Below are positions 30,441-37,690 of a stretch of 37,929 bases of DNA, in pieces (the stretch's first letter is position 1; every line of letters starts with the position of its first letter). The stretch comes from Actinomycetota bacterium. GTDB lineage: Bacteria; Actinomycetota; CADDZG01; WHSQ01. Location: the NCBI GenBank assembly GCA_009379915.1, contig WHSV01000028.1, forward strand, positions 1-37,929, written 5' to 3'. Position numbers and translations under genes: made by a program. The notes below the pieces were generated by a model. The model made no database searches. It saw nothing but the letters and a program-made list of their open reading frames with translations, and was not told the origin of the DNA.

Positions 30441-30521
30441 AGCGGCGCGCAGACCCACAGGAGCGGGAGGATCGGGCCCGGCCCCCGGCCCCCGTGATTC
30501 CTCCCTTAGATGCCGGGGTTT
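30441..30521 (-). repeat. Array B: inverted repeat copy
   Basis: On the minus strand, just after the M15 peptidase gene, the sequence starts AAACCCCGGCATCTAAGGG and continues to CGATCCTCCCGCTCCTG and GTGGGTCTGC. It shares the AAACC-GGCATC head and the CCCGCTCC block of the repeat family but points opposite to the three copies at 30077-30299. It is more diverged than the other copies. Confidence 0.5.
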
Positions 30522-30540
30522 GCCTTTGACTTTGCCTTGC

Positions 30541-31707
30541 CTAGCCGGTCTCGACCAGGCTGCCCAGCTCGAAGTGCATCGGGTCGGGTCTCGACCAGTC
30601 CCCGCCCCACACGAAGCCCCATCGCTCGAAGATCTCGACGATGCGGGGGTTCATGTCTCCTTCGGTCCCGAGCTGGTTGGTCGAGACGTTGAGGTCGACG
30701 GCGAGACCGAAGGCGTGCATCGAGAGCGGCAGCGACGGGTTCCGGTCGATGAAGCGAGGCACGTAGCACCCGCCGTAGTCGCCGGGCCTCAGCTCGCCGC
30801 CGAGCCCGCGGCTCTCGATCTCGCTCAGTGCAGCCTGAAGCTGAGGAAGCATCAAGCGGTGACAGCTAACGTCGCCGATGATCGAGACGGTGGCCGTCGA
30901 GATGTTGCTGTCGACCCACGCCTGCTCCGGCTTGATGAAGCCGTCGTCGCGGACCTTGTAGTTCATCGTGCCGATGATGCCCCCGCCGGAGCTGCCGTCC
31001 TCGATCGCTCCCGTGAGGGGATCGGGATTCGACATGAGGTCGGGCGGAATCAGGGGGACCAACCTCGCGCCGGGTAGCTCGTCTGACAGCGCGGTCCCCA
31101 GCGCGTCGAGCGAGGTGCCGGGTTGCACCCCCACCGTGAGGACCTGATCGCTGGCGTCCCCGATCTGCCCACCGACGTTCGAGTCGATCATGACGTCCGC
31201 GATGTTCGGCGTCTGATTATCGGCGAACGCACCCACCTCCACGTCTCGGCCCCCGTCCAGTTCGATGGTGCCGCCGCCCTCGATGCCCAGGTCCTCGGCC
31301 GCTTCGAAGGTGAGCACGGCCTCGCCGCTCAACATCGAGGTCCAGACGAACTCGGCCTCGTTGGTGGCAACCGGAGCGATCGACCGGTAATCCAGCGCGT
31401 CCACGGTCGCGATCCTGAGGTTCTTGGTCCCCTCCGGTCCCGACACCTCCAACTTCTGGACGGACGCGGCAACGACGACGCTCACCCCGTCGACGCCCTT
31501 CAGGCGCTCGACCGTTTCTTCGTCGACCGGCTCGTCGGGAGAGATGAGGTACGCGGGGGTTGCGTCGACCGGGTCGGGGAGCGAGATCCCTCCCTCCGAG
31601 GAGGCCTCGCTCAGCAGCTCGTCGGCCGGAGGCGCGTCGGTCCCATCGCTCCCGCAAGCGGCCGGAGCGAGCAGAACCAGGAAGGAGATAACCAGGAGCT
31701 TTTTCAT
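30541..31707 (-). CDS. Lipoprotein with C-terminal peptidase M15 (D,D-carboxypeptidase-like) domain
   Basis: A 388-residue exported protein. MKKLLVISFLVLLAPAAC is a lipoprotein-type signal with Cys18. Residues about 60-225 form a non-catalytic domain whose pattern (VERLKGVDGVSVVVA … LDYRSIAP … DVMIDSNVG … LPGARLVPLIPPDL) recalls the periplasmic domain of MacB/FtsX-type proteins. Residues about 255-388 are an M15 zinc peptidase: SMHAFGLAVDLN gives H331 and D338, and DPMHFEL gives H378. Such enzymes cut peptidoglycan cross-links or stem peptides. The gene lies 19 bp after ccmB inside the ccm operon, which is not a usual place. The start 31707 fits the signal peptide; the frame is open to 31782. 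Confidence 0.8.
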   Translation of the reverse strand: MKKLLVISFLVLLAPAACGSDGTDAPPADELLSEASSEGGISLPDPVDATPAYLISPDEPVDEETVERLKGVDGVSVVVAASVQKLEVSGPEGTKNLRIATVDALDYRSIAPVATNEAEFVWTSMLSGEAVLTFEAAEDLGIEGGGTIELDGGRDVEVGAFADNQTPNIADVMIDSNVGGQIGDASDQVLTVGVQPGTSLDALGTALSDELPGARLVPLIPPDLMSNPDPLTGAIEDGSSGGGIIGTMNYKVRDDGFIKPEQAWVDSNISTATVSIIGDVSCHRLMLPQLQAALSEIESRGLGGELRPGDYGGCYVPRFIDRNPSLPLSMHAFGLAVDLNVSTNQLGTEGDMNPRIVEIFERWGFVWGGDWSRPDPMHFELGSLVETG

Positions 31708-31726
31708 GGACCGCCTGAATCGATCA

Positions 31727-32452
31727 TCAGTCGACTGCGAATTCGAACGCCAAGGCCCCCACCGTAACGAAAACCAGATCAAACAGGAGCAGTATGCCGA
31801 ACCAACCTCTGGCGGCGACCGCCCCGAGCCCCCCGCCTGCGAACAGATCCGACGTGAGCTCCACGGCCGCGATGAAGATCGGCACCAGGGACGGGAGGGC
31901 TAGGACCGGGAGAATCAGCTCCCTGCTGCGGGTCTGAGCGGCGAGAGATGCGAACAGGGTGCCGATGGCGACGAACCCGATATCGACGAGCGCGATGACG
32001 AGCACTAGCACCAACCAGTCCGCTCCCAATTCCAAGGTGAAGAACAGTGTGAACACCGGGACCAGAACGATCTCTACGACCGCGATGTAGACGAGGTTGC
32101 TCAAGGCCTTTGCGGCAAAGAGGCCCGAGCGATCGAGTGGAACCAAGAGGAGGGCATCGAGCGCTCCGTCCGCGCGCTCGACTTCGAACGTGCGCGCGAA
32201 ACCAATCAAGCCCGCAAAGAGAATCGTGATCCACAGAAACCCTGCGATGACGTCGGCGAGCGCAACCGTTCCGATGGGAACCTCCACGACGTCCTGCATG
32301 ACCGCGTTCCCGGGAAGAGAGAACGCGAGCAATAGGGCGACGGTCAAGCAAAACGCGAGCATGGGTGGCAGCGTGTCGCGGGCGCGTGTCTCAACGAGCA
32401 GATCCTTGCGAATCAACAGAGTTGTCTTCGCGACGAATCCCCGTTCCGCCAT
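31727..32452 (-). CDS. ccmB: Haem exporter ABC permease CcmB
   Basis: A 241-residue protein with six predicted helices. KTTLLIRKDLLVETRARDTL at the N-terminus, FARTFEVERADGALDALLLVPLDRSGLFAAKAL in the cytoplasmic loop and SRELILPVLALPSLVPIFIA are typical of CcmB. With CcmA it forms the ABC transporter that releases holo-CcmE from CcmC. Its start codon overlaps the last base of the ccmA stop codon (TAATG), so the two are translationally coupled. Confidence 0.92.
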   Translation of the reverse strand: MAERGFVAKTTLLIRKDLLVETRARDTLPPMLAFCLTVALLLAFSLPGNAVMQDVVEVPIGTVALADVIAGFLWITILFAGLIGFARTFEVERADGALDALLLVPLDRSGLFAAKALSNLVYIAVVEIVLVPVFTLFFTLELGADWLVLVLVIALVDIGFVAIGTLFASLAAQTRSRELILPVLALPSLVPIFIAAVELTSDLFAGGGLGAVAARGWFGILLLFDLVFVTVGALAFEFAVD

Positions 32453-33147
32453 TAGGTGGCCACCTCGTAGCCCGTCGCGGTCCTGCGGCGATAGCTGATG
32501 ACGGCGCCACGCTGAATGATGATGCCCGCGTCGGCAAAGGCCTTGACTCTTTTCGCTCCGTGCGTGGCGATGATCGCGACTCGTCCCGGAGCGCGCCAGT
32601 CCAGAACCGTGGCCGAAACGCGCTCGCTGGCGTCGTCGTCGAGGTTGGCGTAGGGCTCATCCAACAGCAAGACGTCCGGTTCGTGCAGCACCGCCCGCGC
32701 CACCGCGACTCTGCGAACGAGTCCGGCGGAAAGCGCCCCCACCTGCGTGGTTCGTCGTTCGCTCATATCCAGTCGCTCGAGCACATCCTCAACCCGAGTT
32801 GATGCAACTCCGTAGAGATTCGCGAAGAGAGTCAGGTTCTCAATGACCGAGAGCCGGGCGTACAACCCCGATTCGTGTCCGACGTAGCCGATCCTCCGAC
32901 GGATCGACTCTCTGGACGCACGGATCTCTTCCCCGAACAGAGTCGCGTTGCCGCTAGTCGGGCGCAGAAGTCCGGCCAGTACACGGAGCAGGGTGGACTT
33001 CCCCGCCCCGTTTGGGCCGAACAGCCCCGTGACTCCGTCGTACAGGGTCAGATCTACCGGCCTCAGTGCCAGCGTCGAGCCGTAGGACACGGTGAGTCCC
33101 ACAAGCTCGATGCAGCTTTGTTCCGAGCGAAAAGCGGAGTTACTCAA
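32452..33147 (-). CDS. ccmA: Haem exporter ATP-binding protein CcmA
   Basis: A 231-residue ABC ATPase. Walker A is GPNGAGKST (44-52), the signature is LSAGLVRR in place of the usual LSGGQ, Walker B is VLLLDEP and the H-loop is IIATHG. The Q-loop is GYVGHESGLY. The TTG at 33147 is chosen as start: it has CCGGAG upstream, overlaps the end of the previous gene by 8 bp, and yields normal length. The frame is open to 33381, but that part overlaps the preceding gene and is not ABC-like. It energises haem transfer from the CcmC-CcmE complex. Confidence 0.9.
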   Translation of the reverse strand: MSNSAFRSEQSCIELVGLTVSYGSTLALRPVDLTLYDGVTGLFGPNGAGKSTLLRVLAGLLRPTSGNATLFGEEIRASRESIRRRIGYVGHESGLYARLSVIENLTLFANLYGVASTRVEDVLERLDMSERRTTQVGALSAGLVRRVAVARAVLHEPDVLLLDEPYANLDDDASERVSATVLDWRAPGRVAIIATHGAKRVKAFADAGIIIQRGAVISYRRRTATGYEVAT

Positions 33148-34333
33148 CTGCGGGCTCCGGTGGCTTGTGCTTCGCCAGCCGCGACTTGAGCTCCGCGCGC
33201 CGCGCGTCCCATTCCTCGTGCTCGATCTTGCCGTTGCGATAGTCGAGATCGAGGCGAGCAATGGCAACCAGCAGATCGTCGCGCGTCTCGTCGCTCGGCG
33301 GCGTTGGCTTTTGGGCGGGAGCCGGTCGACGTGCGCGCCTCCGGGCAAGAGCAAGCGCCAAGATGACAAGCAGCAACCCACCGGAGGCTATGGCTCCAAG
33401 AATGAGAGCAGAGTCGTCGTCTGCCTGCGCGGTCACGATCATCGGAATCGAGTTGCCCTCGGTCACGCTCTCGTCGCTGCGGTAGCGCGTGTAGGTCTCC
33501 CCCTCGATCGTGACCTCGCCGTCCTCAGAGAGCCGGGTCGAATCGACCACGAAGGGAGGCTCGGCGAAGACCCCAAGGTTGAGAATCGGATAGAGAGCGC
33601 GCCGGCTGAGATCGAGTTGTCCGGTGTTCACCTGGAGGTCGTAGGCAAACGTGATGCGCGTTTCCTTGGGCGGCACGGCGCTCGTTATACCGAGCCCCGT
33701 CTCGGTGCTAAGGAGCTCGGGGATGTCGAGGTTGGACTCGGCAACCTGGATGCCCTCGGCCCCCTCGGGGAACGAGAAAGAGAGCGTCGGCGCGGGAGTG
33801 TCATCGGAGGCGGCGCGCGTCGCGGCCCCGCGCCCGATGTAGGCCTCTTCGCTGACGTTGATGATCGTGTACGAGTCGATGACGTTCGCTCCCTCGTCAC
33901 CCTGAAGCACGAACATGTTGTTCCGCTGAATCACGATTGCGCGCGGATCGGTGGTCGTGTCCCAGACTCTTTGTTCTATCTCGATGACGTCGCCGTCCGA
34001 CGGGATCGTGACCACACCGCCGGGGAAAGAGCCTCCGTCGAAGACCGCGTCGAGCACGTAGGCTCGGTCCTCGCCGGAAGGCAGGTCCTTGAACTCGAAC
34101 CTCCCGCGCTCGTCGCTCGTCGCGACCCCTGAAATCTCCTGGTTGAAGTTCCCCTCCTCGTCCCGAACCCCACCGAGCAACGAGATCTCGACGGCCTGCT
34201 GCGGCTCGTTGGTGGTCCCGTTGGTAACGACCCCGGCGATGGTGCCGCGCTTGCCTTCTTGTGCCGCAACCTGGGTCGGACCTACGAGGAGGAGGACGGG
34301 GAGTGTGGCGGTTAGGAGCCGCACTGTTCGCAT
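33140..34333 (-). CDS. Exported carboxypeptidase regulatory-like domain protein, C-terminal anchor
   Basis: A 397-residue protein. It has a signal peptide (MRTVRLLTATLPVLLL … VAAQEG), then GTIAGVVTNGTTNEPQQAVEISL and GRFEFKDLP, the pattern of a carboxypeptidase regulatory-like (CarbopepD_reg) beta-sandwich, then a long beta-rich region. Residues about 315-335 are a membrane helix (ALILGAIASGGLLLVILALAL), followed by a charged SHOCT-like tail (LLVAIARLDLDYRNGKIEHEEWDARR). This layout resembles proteins placed near cytochrome c maturation genes in several phyla, but the role is unknown. The gene overlaps the ccmI-like gene by 22 bp and ccmA by 8 bp, so it is firmly embedded in the ccm operon. 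Confidence 0.75.
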   Translation of the reverse strand: MRTVRLLTATLPVLLLVGPTQVAAQEGKRGTIAGVVTNGTTNEPQQAVEISLLGGVRDEEGNFNQEISGVATSDERGRFEFKDLPSGEDRAYVLDAVFDGGSFPGGVVTIPSDGDVIEIEQRVWDTTTDPRAIVIQRNNMFVLQGDEGANVIDSYTIINVSEEAYIGRGAATRAASDDTPAPTLSFSFPEGAEGIQVAESNLDIPELLSTETGLGITSAVPPKETRITFAYDLQVNTGQLDLSRRALYPILNLGVFAEPPFVVDSTRLSEDGEVTIEGETYTRYRSDESVTEGNSIPMIVTAQADDDSALILGAIASGGLLLVILALALARRRARRPAPAQKPTPPSDETRDDLLVAIARLDLDYRNGKIEHEEWDARRAELKSRLAKHKPPEPAVE

Positions 34334-34704
34334 GACTCGCCCGGACGCCGCGCCGCGCCGCAGTTGGGGCACCTCAACCGCTCCCTGATAGCGGCGATCT
34401 CATGCTCGAGCTCATCGTCATCGTAGGTTGAGTCTCGCAGAGCGTCGGCTTCACGCAGCGCGATCAGGGCCTGTGTTTCGTAAGCCGACCGAAGCGCGAC
34501 GAAGTCGCCCTCGGAGAGCTTTCCCGTGTCTCGCTCGGTTTCGATGTCCACTATCCCCATCAGCGCAGCCCTTTTCCTGGCATCGGCCTCCTCGAGTTGC
34601 AGGGAGGGGAGTGGTTCGTCGACCTTGGGGCCGCGCCGCAACGGGACAGCAACCCAGGCGAGAACGGCGAGGGCCAGCGTGGCGATCAGCAGCGCTTGGA
34701 TCAC
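34312..34704 (-). CDS. CcmI-like membrane protein with C-terminal zinc ribbon
   Basis: A 130-residue protein: an N-terminal helix (MIQALLIATLALAVLAWVAV), the region RGPKVDEPLPSLQLEEADARKRAALMGIVDIETERDTGKLSEGDF, which resembles the start of CcmI/CycH ('…l..Rr.al..l.dld.e...GklseeDy..lr'), and a C-terminal ribbon with CPNC (112-115) and CEQC (125-128). The large TPR domain of proteobacterial CcmI is absent. The GTG overlaps the ccmH stop by four bases (GTGA), with GAGGAAGGAA upstream. It is probably an apocytochrome-chaperone relative within the maturation complex. Confidence 0.7.
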   Translation of the reverse strand: MIQALLIATLALAVLAWVAVPLRRGPKVDEPLPSLQLEEADARKRAALMGIVDIETERDTGKLSEGDFVALRSAYETQALIALREADALRDSTYDDDELEHEIAAIRERLRCPNCGAARRPGESCEQCGS

Positions 34705-35171
34705 GATTCCTTCCTCAACCGGCCGAGCTCGGCGTCGAGTCGTTGCCTCTCGGAGGCGGAGAGCTCGACCGTCGTCTGGGGACTCTGGCTTTGCTGTGGG
34801 CGGCGCGACGATGTCCAGCGACGAACGAGCATCCATGCGAGCACTCCGCCCGCGAGCACCGCAACCGAGGGCAGAAGCCAGACGAGGATGCCTGCCCCCT
34901 CGGACGAGGGCTCTGCTCGGATCGACGGGCCGTACTCGGCTTCGAGTCGCTCCATGATGGCGGACTCGTCCATCCCCTGGCGCGCGTAGCCCTCGATGCG
35001 GTCGCGCATGTCGAGCGCGCTCGGCGAGGGACAGTCGTGCAATGTCACTCCGGGACAGAAGGGTGAGTTGATCTTGTTTGAGATGTCGTTGGCGAGGTCC
35101 TCGGGAGTTTGTGCCATCGCCGGAGCCGCCAGCGACAGGAACACGAACGTCACCCACGCGACTCGTTTCAT
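34701..35171 (-). CDS. ccmH: CcmH-type cytochrome c maturation thiol protein, CX7C variant
   Basis: A 156-residue protein. It has a signal peptide (to about A20), a helical periplasmic domain with the redox cysteines in SPFCPGVTLHDCPSPSA (C39 and C47), then a membrane helix (about 91-115). Classical CcmH has LRCxxC; here seven residues separate the cysteines. The downstream region ALDMRDRIEGYARQGMDESAIMERLEAEYG matches the family (…lr..I…l..G.s..eI...l...YG). CcmH reduces apocytochrome cysteines with electrons passed by CcdA/CcmG. Its ATG overlaps the ccmF stop by four bases. Confidence 0.85.
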   Translation of the reverse strand: MKRVAWVTFVFLSLAAPAMAQTPEDLANDISNKINSPFCPGVTLHDCPSPSALDMRDRIEGYARQGMDESAIMERLEAEYGPSIRAEPSSEGAGILVWLLPSVAVLAGGVLAWMLVRRWTSSRRPQQSQSPQTTVELSASERQRLDAELGRLRKES

Positions 35172-37177
35172 CGGGCCACCGCCGGTGCCCGTTTGGCGGG
35201 GGCCCGCTTTACCGAGGTCACGGTCACGGGGGCCCGGCCCGACATGATCACCAGCATCCCGGAGAGCATCACCGCGGCCCCCGCCCAGATCCACCACGTC
35301 AGAGGGTTCACGAAGGTTCGGATGACGGCGGATCCATCGGTATCGAAGCCGGTCACGACGACGTAGAGATCTTCGATGGGATTCGTGCGAATGGCGACCT
35401 CGCTCTGCCACTGGCCCTGGGCGAGATGCAGGTTGCGCTGGGGACGCATAGGCCCGAGGTCGTCGCCGCCGCGACTGACCGAGAGCCGTGCCTCGAGGAT
35501 CTCCTTCTCCGGGGTGGTCGCCGTGCGTACGCCTTCGTAGGTAAGCGTGTAGGCCGCGATGTCGAGTGTGTCACCGGGAGCCATGTCCGCGCGCCGCTCG
35601 ACCTTGAACGCGTTTCCCGCGAACCCGATGACGATCAGAAGCACCCCGAGATGCACGATGTAGCCGCCGTAGCGACGCCGGTTGCGCGCGATCGTTCGGT
35701 TGAGGGCGGTGAATGCACCGAGGTCGTCGCGTCGCCGGTAGACGCGGCTGCCGCGCACGAACTCGCCGATGATCGCCGTAGCGGTGAAGACAACCAGTGC
35801 AAAGGAGAGAAGCGCGCCTGGGCTGGACAAGCCGCCGACTCCGAGGACGACGACGGTCGTCCCTCCGGCTGCCAGTGGGACTCTGACCATGCGCCAGAAC
35901 GCGCCCTTGCTCATGCGGCGCCACGAGATGAGCGGTCCGATTCCCGTGAGCCCGATGATGGCGAGACCGATGGGGGTGAAGATCGCGTTGTAGAAGGGGG
36001 GGCCGACCGACAAGCGTATGCCGGAGGAAACCTCGGCCACGATCGGATAGATCGTGCCCCATAGGACCGTGAAGGCGGCGGCGACGAACAAGACGTTGTT
36101 GGCGATGAAGGCGGACTCGCGCGAGATGAGTGCGTCCAGTCGGTTCTCGCTCCTCAGCGCGTCGAGCCGGTAGGCGACCATTCCGAGGCCCCCGATGAGG
36201 AGCAGTGCGAGGAACGGAAGGAAGTACTTGCCGATCGGGCCCTCGGAGAAGGTATGGATCGAGCTGAGCAGGCCCGAGCGTGTGAGGAAGGTCCCGAATA
36301 CGGCAAACGCGTAGGTGAGCACGATCAGCGTGACGTTCCAGACTTTGAGCATCCGTCGCTTCTCCTGGATCACGACCGAGTGGAGAAACGCGGTGGCCGT
36401 CAACCAGGGCATGAACGACGCGTTCTCGACCGGATCCCAGGCCCAGTACCCGCCCCAGCCGAGCTCGGTGTACGCCCACGCGCCACCGAGGACGATGCCG
36501 ACGCTCAGGGCGGTCCAGGCGAACAAAGTCCATTGCCGCGTCGCCACAAACCAGGAGTCGTCCACCCGGTTGGTGAAGAGCGCCCCGATCGCGAAGGCGA
36601 ATGGAATCGAGAAGCCGACGAAGCCGGTGTAGAGAAGCGGCGGATGAATGATCATCCCGGGGGACTGAAGGAGTGGGTTGAGACCATTCCCGTCGATCGG
36701 CACATCGCCGGTGACCTGGGCGAACGGGTTGCCGGGAAAGGCGACCATGAAGAGGAAAAACCCGGCGATTGCCATCAGTACCGCCCCGGCCCCACCGATC
36801 AGCCTGGAGCGGCGCGCGGGGGCTTTGGCGATCGCGAGAGCCGAGAAACCGGTGAGAAGAGTCGTCCAGAACAACAACGAGCCCTCCATGCCACCCCAAA
36901 GGGCACTGATCGTGTACGGGACGCTGAGTGAGCGAGACGTGTAGTTGGCGACGTAGTTGAGGCTGAAATCGTGGGCCAGCAGCGCGCTGACCAGCGAGAT
37001 CGTTGCCAGCGCGGTGAACCCGAAGGTCGCATACAGAGCGCGCTTGCCGGCTTCGCTCAGGTCGCGCCGTCCGGTGCGCCCGGCGGCGATGAACGCGCCG
37101 ATGGCGAGCAGCGAGAAGACGAGAGCGACCAACAATGACGGCCGCCCCAGTCCGGCGAGAGACCGTACGGGGCTCAC
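35168..37177 (-). CDS. ccmF: Cytochrome c haem lyase subunit CcmF
   Basis: A 669-residue polytopic protein, typical for the family. The haem-handling WWD-type motif is seen as GGYWAWDPVENASFMPWL, with flanking conserved blocks HPPLLYTGFVGFSIPF and HLGVLLIVIGFAGNAFKVE. A large periplasmic domain lies near the C-terminus. CcmF with CcmH attaches haem from CcmE to apocytochrome CxxCH. The GTG at 37177 directly follows the ccmE stop (one base between) and begins the first helix correctly; the frame is open to 37243 inside ccmE. Confidence 0.93.
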   Translation of the reverse strand: MSPVRSLAGLGRPSLLVALVFSLLAIGAFIAAGRTGRRDLSEAGKRALYATFGFTALATISLVSALLAHDFSLNYVANYTSRSLSVPYTISALWGGMEGSLLFWTTLLTGFSALAIAKAPARRSRLIGGAGAVLMAIAGFFLFMVAFPGNPFAQVTGDVPIDGNGLNPLLQSPGMIIHPPLLYTGFVGFSIPFAFAIGALFTNRVDDSWFVATRQWTLFAWTALSVGIVLGGAWAYTELGWGGYWAWDPVENASFMPWLTATAFLHSVVIQEKRRMLKVWNVTLIVLTYAFAVFGTFLTRSGLLSSIHTFSEGPIGKYFLPFLALLLIGGLGMVAYRLDALRSENRLDALISRESAFIANNVLFVAAAFTVLWGTIYPIVAEVSSGIRLSVGPPFYNAIFTPIGLAIIGLTGIGPLISWRRMSKGAFWRMVRVPLAAGGTTVVVLGVGGLSSPGALLSFALVVFTATAIIGEFVRGSRVYRRRDDLGAFTALNRTIARNRRRYGGYIVHLGVLLIVIGFAGNAFKVERRADMAPGDTLDIAAYTLTYEGVRTATTPEKEILEARLSVSRGGDDLGPMRPQRNLHLAQGQWQSEVAIRTNPIEDLYVVVTGFDTDGSAVIRTFVNPLTWWIWAGAAVMLSGMLVIMSGRAPVTVTSVKRAPAKRAPAVAR

Positions 37178-37178
37178 G

Positions 37179-37601
37179 CTACGTCTGGGCTTTGAACTTG
37201 GAAGGGCACTTCGCGAACACCTGGGTGGCGGTGAAGGTGTCACCGTCGTACTCGCCCTGGGCGATGATCTCGATCACGTCGGAATCGCTGTAGAAGGCGT
37301 CGGGCAGCGTCGAGTCGGTCGTGATGGTTAGCTGCGAACTGCCGTCGCTGATGTCGAACGTCGTCGTGATCCCTTCCTCCACGACCGAGTCCCGCACCAG
37401 GTCTCCGTTGACCTTCACGTCCCCGCTCGGCTCAGACGCGCCCGCGGCCTGGATCTCGGTGGTTGTCATGTAAAAGGAGGTCGCGTTCGGTCTGGTCATG
37501 GCGAACACGACCAGACCGATGAGAGCGAGTGCGATCAGGCTGCCGCCGACGAGGAACTTGAGCCGTCGTCTATCGGGCGCGGGCGCAGTCTTCTGCTCCA
37601 T
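37179..37601 (-). CDS. ccmE: Haem chaperone CcmE, Cys-x3-Phe variant
   Basis: A 140-residue protein with one N-terminal helix (about 14-35) and a periplasmic OB-like beta barrel (SFYMTTTEI … VKVNGDLVRDSV … LPDAFYSDSDVIEIIAQGEYDGDTF). In classical CcmE a His in HxxxY binds haem covalently. Here the site reads AKCPSKFKAQT: C132 replaces His, as in the CxxxY type known from archaea and some bacteria, and Phe136 replaces Tyr. It is the first gene of the ccm operon. The ATG lies 8 bp downstream of a TATTCT box and has no ribosome binding site. Confidence 0.87.
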   Translation of the reverse strand: MEQKTAPAPDRRRLKFLVGGSLIALALIGLVVFAMTRPNATSFYMTTTEIQAAGASEPSGDVKVNGDLVRDSVVEEGITTTFDISDGSSQLTITTDSTLPDAFYSDSDVIEIIAQGEYDGDTFTATQVFAKCPSKFKAQT

Positions 37602-37633
37602 AGGGGGCCAGAATAGAGGAACCGGGCCCCCTA
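37601..37633 (-). promoter_or_regulatory. ccm operon promoter with a -10 box enclosed by an inverted repeat
   Basis: TAGGGGGCC (37601-37609) and GGCCCCCTA (37625-37633) are a perfect 9-bp inverted repeat with a 15-base spacer. The -10 box TATTCT on the minus strand (37615-37610) sits inside the spacer, and the ATG begins at 37601, so one arm covers the start of the message. A repressor bound to both arms would straddle the promoter. Confidence 0.55.
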
Positions 37634-37690
37634 ACCCGCCCCCCGGGCGCCCCGACCGGTTCGATGGAGATTAGGCACCGGAAACCGGCA

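Noticed and set aside
30054-30458. Minus-strand ORF with a 24-residue Pro/Ala repeat (SLPVLAHHRPTRAGAPNPAP…)
   Set aside because: The period is simply the 72-bp DNA repeat read in frame; the homologous arrays have periods of 82 and 73 bp, which would break any frame, so coding is unlikely.
33148-33381. N-terminal extension of CcmA
   Set aside because: It lies within the end of the preceding gene and is not ABC-like; the TTG at 33147 gives the usual length.
37676-37690. Further copy of the intergenic repeat (GGAAACCGGCACTAAG)
   Set aside because: Only the AAACCGGCA core matches; neither the G-run nor the second conserved block follows.
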